Shown here: positions 34,355 through 46,146 of the stretch, in pieces
Layout: every line of letters begins with the position of its first letter
How positions within the stretch are numbered: the first letter of the stretch is position 1
Assembly (NCBI RefSeq): GCF_029784155.1
Contig: NC_073693.1
Coordinates: forward strand, 224,951,094 to 225,015,093
Direction: 5' to 3'
DNA: 64,000 nucleotides
Origin: Uranotaenia lowii
Lineage: Eukaryota > Arthropoda > Insecta > Diptera > Culicidae
The notes under the pieces: model-generated
Databases searched by the model: none
What the model saw: only the letters and a program-made list of their open reading frames with translations
What the model was told of the DNA's origin: nothing
Translations under genes and position numbers: made by a program

Positions 34355-37300
34355 CTGTAGTGCTTACTTTGCAAATCAATTCAAATTAGAAAGTCTTAAT
34401 AATCCAAAATTCGAAATAAATAAACCATCTAGTTTTAAAATTTCTCCAAATTTCTCCAGAAAAACGAAAGAATAGGAAATCATAATTCAAATCCAAATTT
34501 TGACTTATTACACTAGTTTACAGCATTTTTGAACTGAGTAAACTGAAGATAACTTTCAATGTGAAATCGGGAGCTAAATACGAAAATAAAATTTAAAAAA
34601 ATCAGTAGAACAGTTTTTGAGTTATGCTCCAAATATATTTGAAAGAACGAAAAAAAGTACTTGTATTCAAATTCAATTATCTCTGACTGCATAATATGCA
34701 TTAGAGATCTCTTTTTTGCATATTACAGGTGGATAAATTTGCTATCGATCATGTGAACTTTGTTTTTGATTATGATCAACATTTTTGTTGATATTAGTGA
34801 CTTTATTATAGAAAAAATATAAAGAACACAAACAAGGAAAAAAAATAAAGAAAATTTTATTTCAGTGAAAGTTTTAGACTCAAACATAACATTTAAAAAA
34901 TCTCATTTTCTTTTGTTCTTGAATATCAATTCAAAACAAAGATTTCAAATGGATATTTATCAAAATCGGTTGAAAATTGAAGAAGTTATGGTTACTTTAC
35001 CATAATAATAATTTTTGCATTCTTGAATAATTTAACGAACCGCGGTGTACTTATCATAGTATAGTAAGAATTAAACATGGTAAATCACACTCGCTCCAAG
35101 TCGAAATTAATTTTTAGCTTACCAGATGGTTACATGCCAAATTTCAGAACGATCTGTCCATGGGGAGGAGTCTCAAACGTGAATAGGATTTTTAGGTATT
35201 TTACTCGGGAGGAATAACTTTTTTCTTCATTAGCAAATTCCTTTTTATGAATAATTTTCTTAAAGCCTAAATTGAAACAAATATTTCACTCGAAGGCTAC
35301 AACACGTTTGGAATCCAAACAAAAAAGTTATTGCAGTTTCAAGATTGTATTTTAGCCGAAAATACTCGTACAAAAAGCAATGCGTAACAAGTACTCATTG
35401 CGTGTTAGACGACAATTTTCGACCAGAATACAATTTTTTAACCGAAAACTGTCTTACTGAGATTTTTTGGAATTTAGCGTCCGATTTCACATAAAAAATA
35501 TAGGTCAGCCAATAAACTTTTTTTAACTAGTTTTCTTTTTTTATTTCTTATTTATTAAATTTTTTTTCAATTATAATACATCAATTTGTATTGTACTTAC
35601 AGATAAGGCTTTGAACGTATTTAAAAAAAAGTTTTTGTAAAATAATTGAAAATATGTAAGTTAAGATTAAAAAAAATCATTTGTCGATAGCGATTCAAAT
35701 TAAGAAAAAAGTTCACCGAAATCCAATGAGATAGCTTTCCAGTACTGCAATTGTTCCAATAAAATCAATTGAATTTCTGCAACAGTGAAATAATAGAACG
35801 ATAAATGAATCTTAATGTTGGATTGTACAAAAAATTACAAAAAAAACACCAAGCTGCACCATTCCTCAAAAGTTTTTCCTTTGACTGATCAGCTCTTAAA
35901 CTCACATCCGCACTTATTTATATACGCCAAATATTTTTCTTACATATCATCAAAGCATTATCCTATGATTTGTTAATTTTGTTGTTAAGAAAAGCTCATT
36001 TCATTCAGTTATAATTAGTCTTAATTTGAAAAGATTGCAAACAGTATCATTTTTTTCTCTCTTCACTGCGGCAGCCATAAATCATATCGCTTATAGAGCG
36101 TGTACAAATCATGCGTCATCTTTTTGCCCGGTGCATGCCTTGAGCTATTTTTACGAATTACCGTTTTTTTTTTTTTCGTTTGCTGTTTGCTTTTCATACC
36201 ACCTCGCTCTGATCAATCGATCTCGAAACGTTCATCATCATCGTCACTAGCCAAAATATGAAGCTGAGAGAAAAGAGCAAAATAATAATAGTAACAACAA
36301 CAACAAAAACGGAGACAACCCAACACCCACTACTCGTCGTCCGGGGAAATCTCTATACACATACAAAAGAATTTGCAACAAACAAATCTACCGAAAAAAA
36401 AACACGAAACAGCCGCTTTTTACTCCGTTTCGCAAATTATCTTCGCGTGTATTCGAGTCGGTCTTGTTTTATTAATTTTGTTTATCGCGCAATGGAGATC
36501 AGCTACCAACAACCCCCAAACTCTCCGTTGTTGTACTTGTTCTGTTGGATACACGTTTTTTTTTTCGTTTGTCTCTAGTTTTAATTTTTTTTTCTTTATT
36601 TTCCGCATTTGTTGGAAAGTGTTTGTACTAGCCTTAGTATATATGTTTCTACATGTTTGTTTCCTGTATTGGAAATCTCGGAGAGTAGACTGACACAAGT
36701 AGAGGTAACGATAATGGGTGGTGGAACACCGTTGATGAGAGATTTATTTTTCACTGATGTTATCTTTATGCCGTTTTACGTCGCAGTTATGGAAATTGAA
36801 TAGTATCTGAATCGTTGCGAATGGGCAGCTTCCATGCTGTTGAAGCTTGCTTACAAGTGTAGTTGAGTTGCAATTACCTCCTGTAAAATTGTTTTTTATT
36901 CAAAATTGAATTACGTTTTGTTAAAGCCTAGATTGCAACTGATATAATGAGGATGAATGTTTCACTTTTCAAACGTTTAACCCATGTTTGGATAAGCAAT
37001 TACTCTTCCTTCTAGCTGCCATCGGAATCTTTTTCCTGCGGTTTTGAAAGTGTTTAATTTTAATTCAGTAACTAGCTTTTCACCGATTCTGCACCACATC
37101 AACCTTTTGCCCAAAGCCCGTCAACGTGTGCAATTGAACCTCATCATTTTGGGTTGCAATTACCACGACAGTGCTACTCTCGGAGCCACAAATTACCGGT
37201 TTCAACAATCCATCATAAATGTCATTACGGCGGAGGCTTTTCGGATCACCAACGAACCAAAAACAGAAGGGTGCAAACTTCATTTAAGGGCCCAACGTTC

Positions 37301-38490
37301 TTACCTTACCCTCAAATAATAATCACCCGAAAGGAATCTTTTCAACAAACCCTGCGCTCTCACTCGAAAAAAAACCTGAAATAAAGCAATCACGTGATAA
37401 CCATTTATGGTCAAGTACTGCATTCTTCCAGAGGCAGCTCACAGAACCCTGCAATTGAACTGGTATTGTCGTTGCCTGTTCCTTCTTGTTTCTGCAAACT
37501 CTGCTGCAGCAAGTCCTTCACGCAATGCATCGGCACCGGTTTCCCAGCCCAACTTCTGCAGCCCCATCTTCTGCCTCCCGTATAAAGTGCATAATGTTGG
37601 GAACATGCAAACTACAACAACTTCAACGACGACACGCATCAATATATTCATGTACCCCTACAGCAGCAGCAGGAACGATATACAGCCTATAACTTGTTGT
37701 AATCCAGGGGAATGCTTTTTTTCTTGCTGTGTAAACTTAAAAGAAAAAGGAGAATTCATTTTCGCCTGCCCCGCTCAAGTACCACACGGGCACGGGGAAC
37801 ATAAATGTGATGAAAAAAACATTGGAAAGCTAAAATATCCTCACTTTAAAAGATTTTTTGGATGAGTTTTGTTTTTTTTTTTTTAATTTTGTGAGTTTAT
37901 CCTGAAAATGAAAAATGTTCAATTGTTCGTAGTGAGCAAACGCGAAAAATAATTGCCAGTCAACGGTCTCCCAATTCGAAGCGGTTTTCAAAGTATCCTG
38001 GAGCCAATGCGTACAATTTGAATCTTGTTGAATTTTTGACGGTCGCCAGAGAGGTATCACCACCACGCTATCTACATATATTCCATAACAATATTCCTTT
38101 ATGAACTTTTTGTTCGAAACCCCCGGATTGTATTCCATTGAAGAAATCTATTAGTCCCTTTTGATGCTGGAAACTGTGACATATTACATTTTGATTACCT
38201 TCTTACAAGTTAACACTATATTCTCACAATAGGAGTAATTCCCTTAATAAAATTTGGAAGGAAAATAACCTGTTTGTATTTTCAAACATTTAAAAAATGT
38301 TAAAGTTTCCAATCGCTTCTCGCCTGAGAAATGATTGACAATTAACCAAACTAAAGCTGACAACGATGTGAGTTGTGTACTAGAACTGATTAATAATCCA
38401 TCCTCGTAAGCTATTCGCTTACGGCTCAAATTCTTCACTACGATCCAGACTCTTACTTTGTACCAAATTATTAGAGCCTTGCTCATCTTT
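34355..38490. other. Noncoding DNA, AT-rich then more complex
   Basis: From 34355 to about 36000 the sequence is very AT-rich without structure. From 36000 to 38150 composition is more balanced, with CAA/CAG patches near 36290 and 37610. The longest ORF is 152 codons at 37407-37865, discussed as a finding. A GT dinucleotide run lies just past the end, at about 38588-38604. Confidence 0.35.
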
Positions 38491-38653
38491 TACTAAAGGG
38501 TGATACGGTCAAAAATTGATCAATATCAACTTGACGTATTTCTTTCAATTTTGCATTAAAAAACCTGAACACCCCTCATTTTGAAGGTGTGTGTGTGTGT
38601 GTGTAGAATGTTGCTCCTATTTTGATTTTGGAATTCACTCTTCAGTTGTCAAA

Positions 38654-39124
38654 ATGCCGTTCAAGGAAGAAGAGCAGCGTATCAATCCGAGCTACTCGCA
38701 CGCAAAGCTGGCAAAATCGCTAAAAGTTGCCAAATCAACCGTTACAAATGTAATTAAAGTGTTTGGGGAACGTTTGTCGACAGCCAGGAAGTCTGGATCG
38801 GGGGGAAATCGAAAACCGGAAGCCGCGGTGACGGCAAAGAGAGTTGCCGATAGTTTCAAGCAAAACCCTAACCTCTCTCTCCGAGATGCTGCAAATAAGC
38901 TGGTTGTATCGTCTACAACCGTGCATCGAGCCAAAAAACGAGCCGGACTATCGACTTGCAAGAAGGTAGTGACTCCAAATCGCGATAATAAACAAAATAC
39001 GACGGCCAAAGCGCGATCCCGGAGGCTGTACACGATGATGCTGACGAAGTTTGACTGCGTGGTAATGGACGACGAAACCTACGTCAAAGCCGACTACAAG
39101 CAGCTTCCGGGACAGGAGTTTTAA
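38654..39124 (+). pseudogene. Transposase N-terminal half (helix-turn-helix and first catalytic Asp)
   Basis: ATG at 38654 opens MPFKEEEQRINPSY. Two helix-turn-helix-like segments follow: LAKSLKVAKSTVTNVIKVFG and DAANKLVVSSTTVHRAKKRAG, with a basic linker between. The ORF then reaches VVMDDETYVKADYKQLPGQ, which carries the first catalytic aspartate of the Tc1/mariner triad. A stop at 39122 cuts the frame. The same reading frame opens upstream at 38591, but 38654 gives the usual start. The product cannot be active alone. Confidence 0.72.
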
Positions 39125-39183
39125 ACGGCAAAAGGAAGGGAAAAGGTAGCAGATATTTTCAAGCACATGAAACTGTCAAAGTT

Positions 39184-39420
39184 AAAAAAAACGAACACAC
39201 ACATATAGGATCTCAGTGAAACTTCATGTTTCTTTGAAGAGATCTAATTTTACTTAACTCTAAGGCGTACATCTTTCAAGGATATGATGGCTAGCATCTT
39301 ACAAATGCTAAAACCACCAGACCACAGAAAGAGCACTATATGTGCCGTGATCGGGATTCGATCTCATGGACTCTGGCTTAGAAGACTTGAATGCTATCCT
39401 CTAGGCCACGACCGGCGGCG
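39184..39420 (-). mobile_element. SINE with a tRNA-Arg-like head, inserted in the transposase
   Basis: On the minus strand the head shows GTGGCCTAGAGGATAGC (A box/D arm), a CTTCTAA anticodon-loop-like heptamer (TCT anticodon, Arg) and GATCGAATCCCGATC (B box/T arm). A body of about 150 bp follows and ends in a T run, compatible with a pol III stop. AAGTT occurs at both borders (39179-39183, 39421-39425), a short target duplication. It splits the transposase coding sequence after the KLSK block. Confidence 0.65.
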
Positions 39421-39429
39421 AAGTTCACG

Positions 39430-39841
39430 AAGAAATATCTGGTTTGGCAAGCCATCTGTACCTGTGGCTTGAAAAGCAGCATTTTCATAGCTTCCGGGAC
39501 TGTCAACCAAGAAATTTATTACGTGAAAGAGTGTTTGAATAAACGTCTGCTGCCTTTCCTGAAGAAACACGGCTGTTCCGTACTGTTTTGGCCGGATTTG
39601 GTCATTACGGTAAAAAGGCCATGGAGTGGTACGCCGCCAACAACGTGCGGGTGGTTCCCAAGGACAAGAACCCTCCCAACACGCCAGAGCTATTGTCAAG
39701 CGGAACCTAAAGAAGACCAAAAAAACTGCTAAGGACGAGCAGCAGTTCAAGGCAAACTGGCTTTCTGCGGGGATGAAGGTGGACAAGGTGCAGGAGACTC
39801 GGCAAAAGATTCCTTTGGACCCTCACGAGATCCAGGTTTAG
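39430..39841 (+). pseudogene. Transposase C-terminal half, third catalytic residue deleted
   Basis: The frame resumes after the SINE with KKYLVWQAICTCGLKSS and reaches LLPFLKKHGCSVLFWPDL, carrying the second catalytic Asp. Directly after this a small deletion shifts the frame. The coding continues in other frames through AMEWYAANNVRVVPKDKNPP and NTPEL. The segment that should hold the catalytic Glu is then missing: the sequence jumps from CCAGAGCT to ATTGTCAAGCGG. The remainder encodes IVKRNLKKTKKTAKDEQQF and stops at 39839. Related intact proteins have 37 residues between the last two acidic residues, hence the DD37E assignment. Confidence 0.65.
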
Positions 39842-41608
39842 AGTCAGACTGTCTCAAGCCGGGAAATGCAATTCTGGCACGGGGTGCTAGTAGATTGGGT
39901 GACATCAATAAAATCAGTTGTCATTTTCAGAATTACATTGATGCTACTCTTTAAGCGTATTCTGTAAGAAATATTCCGGCATATTTCTACAACTAACAGA
40001 CTTTCCGTGCAAATAGTTTCCCCCTTTTACTGTGCCAAAAGTGCCGATTCCCAACCTTGTATAGGGAGCTGTAGTAGGCAACGCAACCCCCACCCGTTGC
40101 TTCTTCTGAACCTAGGCACCTTCTATAAATCCGCCCGGCTCCAAGATCTGTGTAGTGTACATAAATCGTTGCACCAAGAGGGAGGGATAGGGAGGAAGAG
40201 CGGTTTCCGTTCCGCTTCCAAGTAGTAAAATCTACCAATAAAAAAGTCAGGACCTCTCAGTGGGTTCTCCCGATCATGCATCCATGATGGGAATCGTTCG
40301 ATGCTCGGTGGTACTTTAGCACCTCAACTTGACGGCCTTATTGCCTTATTGGAGCAAAGTAGAGCCGCCTTTCTAATACTGAAAGAAGGGTGGGATGGCT
40401 AGGTAGTTTGCAAAACATAAAGGCAAAATCGAAGTGAGTGTGTTGTTTAGATTTTTTTTCATCGACCAGCGGCGTCATTAACGTTTCCTAATTAGAGAGT
40501 AGTAGTGCAATTTCCGCTAGGTTTATGATTACCATTTCTTTCTTGCTCTTTAAAGAATCAAAACTGTGCCCATGCTAACTGCAAGGGGACGCATGTGAGT
40601 AACATGCACAATTATTTCCGCTCCTTGAAAATCGTTACATAAACGTATTATACACCCAGTGAGCTGCACAATAAAAAGACGACAGTTGAAATTTAAATTA
40701 GTAATAATATTTGCGAAACAACAATCATAAAACGAGGCAAAAAATCAGAAGCATGAAGTGACAATTAAAGTTCGGAACAACGCCCCTGTTTCCAACCATA
40801 ACTTTTCTACTCTTTAAAGGGTCCAACCGGCAAAGGGACCGAGAAGAATCAAGAGAAAGAATAAGAATGGGATGCAGTTGCATGATACGTATAATGCAGT
40901 AACTTACCCCTCTGCTAGCCCATCCTATCACTTTGCTCCCGTCACGCACCTTCAAAACCCACATAAACGAAGGGAGAGAAGAATGCGATCATAAAACTGA
41001 TACAAACGGGAGCCTACCGAAGAACGAATCCGGCCGGTCTACATATGAGAGAGGTGCCCTTTTGAAAGGACCCAGTGCTAAAGAAAACCGGGCGAAGAAA
41101 AACTGCATCACCTTGCACATAAAAATCGCAAGTACCCACCGCCTTCCCGAATTTCTCCATCCCTCTTCGGAAGAGACTTCACTTATTCCACCATAACACG
41201 CTTTGGATGTGAAGTAGGAGTCCGGAATATCTTCGAAGGTGATCATCGTCGTTAACCGCGGCTGCAAACGAAGTCGTTGCGGTTACACATTTTGGCTTGT
41301 GTATAGGCCCATTCTCCGCTTCTTGTTCCCTCGCAAAACAACCCTATTAACTCAGTTTCAAGCAGGTCTTGGCGAAAATGTTTTGCTGAGATGCAATTCA
41401 ACTGTACAGAATTCTGTTGCTGCTGTCCGTCGTCCCATCATAAAAAAGGAATTTCTCATGGCAGCTTGACAACGTGGGGACACCCATAAGGAAGAGGAAT
41501 AGGTAAACTGAAACCGAACGTCACAATCTTGTTCTGTGTGGTGCCATCCGCAAAAAAGTTCTCTTGGCCTGAGTTGGATCAAGGCGAGTGTAAACAGCAG
41601 TTTAACTT
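39842..41608. other. Noncoding DNA, moderately complex
   Basis: No gene recognised. A GC-balanced patch at 39993-40238 has an open minus-strand frame of 81 codons without a domain; similar patches lie at 40930-41200 and 41240-41620. They may be remains of repeats whose borders are lost. Confidence 0.35.
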
Positions 41609-41609
41609 G

Positions 41610-41774
41610 GGGACCATTCAAATATTACGTAACGCTTTTAGGGGGGGAGGGGGTAGAGCAGTTTGTTACGCTTTGTGGATTTTGTTTAGAAATTTAGAGA
41701 AAAATGTGTTACGTAGGGGGGAGGGGGGGTTGAAAATGCTCGAAAATTGCGTTACGTAATATTTGAACGGCTCC
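41610..41774. mobile_element. 165-bp palindromic MITE (ATTACGTAACGC arms)
   Basis: The left arm GGGACCATTCAAATATTACG and the right arm CGTAATATTTGAACGGCTCC are inverted over about 25 bp. G-rich tracts and GTTACG repeats lie between them. A half copy is at 23013-23091. It is noncoding. Confidence 0.75.
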
Positions 41775-42216
41775 TTGGATTTTCGATATTAATAATATCG
41801 TTCATTAACGACAGCACACTGTGCCTTGCTGATATTGGCAGCAAATAAAGCAAAAAACACTGGATGTTTGGAGATGGGCATTCTTCAGACTCATTTTAGA
41901 GACAAACAAATAACAGGGCCAAAAATAATCTACTCATAGTCTCCTAAGGTTTCAAATACTAAATGTAAGAATATCATATTGGAGATCCTGTCAAACGCGC
42001 TTTTTTTTTATACAATTCGTTTATTTGAAACGGCTCAAACAAATTAGTTTAACGGAGCCGGGAGACCATTGTTTTAATTAACATAGCTTTTTTCACATGG
42101 CTTTTTTCACAATGTTGTCTATTTTTCTTTTTTAAGGATTCAAGTATTGAGTTCATCGTTCATTATTCAAAACTACTATAGACAAAAAAGAAAAAGGAAA
42201 AAGAAGAAAGGGATAC

Positions 42217-42927
42217 TTAAACGCGGAGATCGATAGATTTAAGAAAAAGATATAATTCGAACATATAGTCTAGGTCTACCACAGCCAACACATCCCTTAC
42301 TGGAACATTAGGTGGTTTACCTCGGGCCCGAAGGGAATCAATCAAATTCGCTCTGGCGATAAGATGGTCCTCACACGACCAAACAATATGCTCGATGTCA
42401 TGGTAACCCTGGCCACAACGACACAAATTGCTGCTAGCGAGATTCACACGATAGAGTAACGCGTCCAAAGCACAATGATTGGACATGAGACGTGAAAATG
42501 TTTTAATAAAATCACGACTCAGGTCCAATCTATTGAACCATGGTTTAAGGCTTACCCTTGGGATAATCGAGTGAAGCCACCGACCCAACTCATCCTCGTT
42601 CCATTTGCGCTGCCAGTTGACGAGTGCATTTTTACGGACCAAAAAGTAAAATTCGCTGAAGGCGATTTGACGCTGATATATAACACCTTCAACTGCACCC
42701 ACCTTTGCTAACGAGTCGGCCTTCTCGTTGCCCACTATTGAGCAATGCGACGGCACCCAAACAAAGGTGATGAAAAAGAAGAGTCTAGATAAAGTACTCA
42801 GTGATTCCCGGATTTTCTCAAGGAAGTACGGCGAGTGTTTTCCGAGCCTTAATGAGCGAATAGCCTGAACAGAGCTAAGGCTATCTGTAACAATGATGTA
42901 GTGTCCAATAGGTCGTGCTGCTATACT
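42217..42927 (-). pseudogene. Jockey ORF2, second half of RNase H and C-terminus
   Basis: After the insertion the frame resumes at ARPIGHYIIVTDSLSSVQAI (RNase H Asp) and WVPSHCSIVGNEKADSLA (His/Asp), completing the RNase H set with the upstream piece. A C-terminal Cys/His cluster, CRCGQGYHDIEHIVWSC, follows, and the frame ends KSIDLRV with a stop at 42217. Codons between 42928 and 42990 in this frame come from the inserted retroposon. The 3' UTR is 42010-42216. Confidence 0.85.
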
Positions 42928-44001
42928 TTTTTTTTTATTAGTTGTTAACCCAGGTGGTAAATCCAATTTACGGATTGCATTCCAAGGCACGGCGAGCCAC
43001 CGCGTCCCCCCAGTTTGCTACTCTGGGTCCATGGGTGCAATTGGACGACTCATGATACAATGCTAAGGAACACTGTACCCCCTACGCCATAAAGTCCACC
43101 TGGGGCCACTGACCTTTGTTCCCACCTCGAACTTTTGACACACTTTGCTTCAATAGTGGGAGGTCATTTCGCGCTAGTGCGCTCCAAGGCAATACTCGTT
43201 TCCGAATCCTCTGTCAGCATAACCTCATTCTAGCACAACTCGATGCGCGACCCCTCCTCTGACGAGTTAGGACCCGACATCTCATCGTGTGAATGAGGTC
43301 CCCACACAGCGCAACTACTAACTTTGTGAATCCAGTCCAAGATCCAGAAACACAAAGCGAGTTGTCGACGACACTTTCTCTGTTCAAACACGCGGGTAAG
43401 GGGGGTAAGCCCCCTAGGCCACGTGTAGGACTCAGACTCCTCCGAACTCACAAATAGTGTTGACTTAAGTCACCACTCAGCGCAACTACCCGATCTTCAA
43501 GTCGGGCGCTTGACCACCCGAAGCGCAGATCGGGCTATAGAACGCCCTCATCAGGTCACACTCGCGGTTCGGGCGCATCAATTCCCGAAACGCGTGTCGA
43601 ACCCTGACACCTCCGGCAGAATGTGCCTCTCGGACACTGACGTGTAAACACGTCCCTAAGTGATCGGCCCACCATTGGCCACCACTTTGCGCATCTACTC
43701 ATTTTGCGAATCGGGTCTATACCCACCGAAGCGCAAAACGAGTTGGCGATCGCTCTCCCTCCGGTCACGTCCGCATATCAGGGCCATGACCCCCCGAAAG
43801 CGTGTTGGACCATCACGCACACACCCAAGTACTGGTACCTAAGTACCCGGGTGCACCACTTCTTCCGCGCGGGTTTGGCAGACCCGTCGACAGCCTCTAG
43901 TGGATTTGGTGTAGTTCTCTTGGCCGTACATCTGCAATACGCCGGACTTGCAGACACGTTTCCACTCTGCACCACGGGGAGGTGAAACTACGTCGCAGAG
44001 C
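42928..44001 (-). mobile_element. 1.07-kb noncoding retroposon with repeated stem-loops
   Basis: Inserted in the Jockey RNase H domain with a perfect 14-bp target duplication, CGTGCTGCTATACT (42914-42927 and 44002-44015). It ends in a poly(A) (T run 42928-42936). Removing the insert plus one duplicate restores ALDSIAARPIGHYIIVTD. It is GC-rich and has no coding domain. On the minus strand three modules recur: a stem whose arms differ between copies yet still pair (plus-strand arms 43697-43708/43732-43743, 43489-43496/43527-43534, 43317-43328/43351-43362), each followed by a GTAGWTGCGC...GTGG-type block. A further hairpin, ATCTGCAA/TTGCAGA-like, lies near 43930-43955. Confidence 0.75.
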
Positions 44002-45152
44002 CGTGCTGCTATACTGTCAAGTGCCCAATGTATAGCTGCTAATTCAGCGATATACACTGAGCATGGATACTGAAGTTTGTAGGAAGCGCTAGTACTTTGG
44101 TTGAAAACGCCAAACCCAGAGCATTCGTCAATTACAGAACCATCAGTAAAGTACATTTTTTCAGCATTGACGTGTCCATACTTTGCTTCAAAAATCCTAG
44201 GAACAATAAGAGAACGATGGTGTTCCGGAATCCTACGGGTTTCAAGCTGCATGGACAAATCAAACTGGACAGAAGAAGTGTCGTAATCAGAGTGAAAAAC
44301 ACGAACGGGAGAGAACGATGAAGGATTAACCTGCATAGACATGAATTCACGATATATAGTAATATATCTTGTTTGAAAATTTTGCTCTAGTAGCTTTTCA
44401 AAATTTGCAATCACCAATGGGTTCATGACCTCACACCTGATGAGGAACCGGAGAGATAATGAATAAAACCTATCTCTTAGTGGGAGTACGCCTGCCAAAA
44501 CCTCGAGACTTATGGTGTGTGTTGAGGGCATACAACCCAGCGCTATTCGGAGACAACGATATTGGATACGCTCGAGTTTAATGAGGTGTGTTTTGGCAGC
44601 TGATTGGAAACAGAAACTGCCATACTCTATCACTGAGAGAATAGTTGTTCGGTACAATTTGATAAGATCTTCAGGGTGGGCTCCCCACCAGGTGCCGGTA
44701 ATTGATCGGAGAAAATTTATCCTTTTCTGGCATTTTCCTTTCAGATACTCAATGTGGGCTCTCCAGGTACACTTGGAATCAAACCAAACCCCAAGATACT
44801 TGAAACACCTCGATTGAGTGATCGCTCTGCCCAGGAGTTGAAGCTTAGGTTGAGCAGGTCTATGGTACAATTTGATAAGATCTTCAGGGTGGGCTCCCCA
44901 CCAGGTGCCGGTAATTGATCGGAGAAAATTTATCCTTTTCTGGCATTTTCCTTTCAGATACTCAATGTGGGCTCTCCAGGTACACTTGGAATCAAACCAA
45001 ACCCCAAGATACTTGAAACACCTCGATTGAGTGATCGCTCTGCCCAGGAGTTGAAGCTTAGGTTGAGCAGGTCTATGTTTCTTAGAGAAAACAACCATCT
45101 CAGTTTTCTGTGGAGAGAACTCAATCCCAAGCCCCAAAGCCCAGGCAGACAA
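44002..45152 (-). pseudogene. Jockey ORF2, RT thumb and first half of RNase H, with 71-codon duplication
   Basis: It starts LSAWALGLGIEFSPQKTEM and continues through FKYLGVWFDSKCTW. A block of 71 codons occurs twice in tandem, in frame (44651-44863 and 44864-45076), so the thumb is duplicated. Next come RTTILSVIEYGSFCFQSA and the RNase H start, MYFTDGSVIDECSGFGVF (first Asp) and YIAELAAIHWAL (Glu). The frame is cut at ALDSIAAR by the retroposon at 42928-44001; anything read beyond 44001 in this frame belongs to the insert. Confidence 0.85.
44651..45076 (-). repeat. 213-bp tandem duplication within ORF2
   Basis: Two 213-bp units (44651-44863, 44864-45076) look identical by eye, including the strings CAGGGTGGGCTCCCC and CCAGGAGTTGAAGCTTAGG. 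The unit is an exact multiple of three, so the frame is kept. Lack of divergence suggests a recent duplication in the genome or a collapsed or misjoined assembly. Confidence 0.9.
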
Positions 45153-45157
45153 TCTGT

Positions 45158-46146
45158 CTAAAGTATCTTGTAAAGGCCTGTACAGTCATCTTTGTCATCT
45201 GCAAATTGTCTTAAAGTGCAGCCTTCAGAGAGACAACTGTCGATATCACTTACGTGAAAGTTGTACAAAAGTGGACTCAAACATGAACCCTGCGGGAGGC
45301 CCATGTAAGAAATCCTTCTAACTGCAATATCTCCGTGAGCAAAGTTCAGATGTTTCTCACAAAGCAAGCTGTATAAGATGTTGTTCAATAGAGGAGGCAG
45401 ACCTCGGGAGTGCAATTTGTCTGACAAAACCTCTATTGAAACTGAATCAAAAGCTCCCTTTATGTCTAAAAACACTGAAACCATTTGCTCACGTTTCGCG
45501 TACGCCATTTGTATCTCTGAAGACAGCAAAGCAAGACAATCGTTTGTCCCTTTGCCCCTGCGAAACCCAAATTGAGTATCTGAAAGGAGACCATTTGTTT
45601 CCACCCATTTATCCAATCGGAACAAAATCATTTTCTCCATCAACTTCCGAATGCAAGACAACATCGCTATTGGACGGTATGAATTAAAATCGGACGCAGG
45701 TTTCCCAGGCTTTTGGATGGCAATAACTCTCACTTGTCTCCAATCTTCGGGAACAATGTTATGTTCCAAGAATTCATTAAATAAATTCAATAAGCGAAAT
45801 TTGGCGGCATCCGGGAGGTTTTTCAACAAGTTGAATTTTATTTTATCAACTCCCGGAGCAGAATTGTTACAAGAGAGGAGAGCAAGTGAGAATTCCATCA
45901 TTGAAAAGCTGGAATCCAAATCACATCTATTCGGAGGCACACTTCGGATGATTTTTTGCACAGGTGTGGAATCTGGACAGATTTTCCGTGCGAAATTAAA
46001 AATCCATTTATGCGAATGCTCTTCATTTTCGTTCGTAAAAGAACGATTACGCATGCTCCGTGCCACATTCCACAAAGTGTTTAAGGATGTTTCCCGCGAT
46101 AAACCTCCCACAAAATTACGCCAATGCGCACGTTTTTTCCCCTTGA
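45158..46146 (-). pseudogene. Jockey ORF2, reverse transcriptase palm part
   Basis: This frame resumes at KKRAHWRNFVGGLSRETS and contains NSYRPIAMLSCIRKLMEK, LSDTQFGFRRGKGTNDCLAL, VSVFLDIKGAFDS (motif A Asp), GLPQGSCLSPLLYNFHV (motif B) and RQFADD (motif C, FADD). A second frameshift follows almost directly after FADD (45158-45185), so the thumb and RNase H lie in a third frame. Codons upstream to about 46200 belong to the same frame although no ATG begins it. Confidence 0.85.

Larger units (their letters stand above)
38496..39841 (+). mobile_element. Truncated Tc1/mariner element, DD37E type
   Basis: The left end, AAGGGTGATACGGTCAAAAA, follows a TA (38494-38495). It leads into a transposase reading frame in two parts (38654-39124 and about 39430-39841) separated by a SINE. 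No matching inverted end (GACCGTATCACCC) is found downstream, so the right side is lost. Confidence 0.7.

Noticed and set aside
33910..34389. 159-codon ORF
   Set aside because: It is rich in Phe, Tyr and Leu from T-rich DNA, crosses a C homopolymer and runs over the right end of a DNA element.
39354..39418. tRNA-Arg gene on the minus strand
   Set aside because: It has A and B boxes and an anticodon loop, but the acceptor stem does not pair cleanly and it continues into a SINE body inside a transposase.
43839..44001. Reading frame continuing the Jockey RNase H into the next 160 bp
   Set aside because: The frame beyond 44001 is in the inserted retroposon; the residues after SIAAR do not belong to RNase H.
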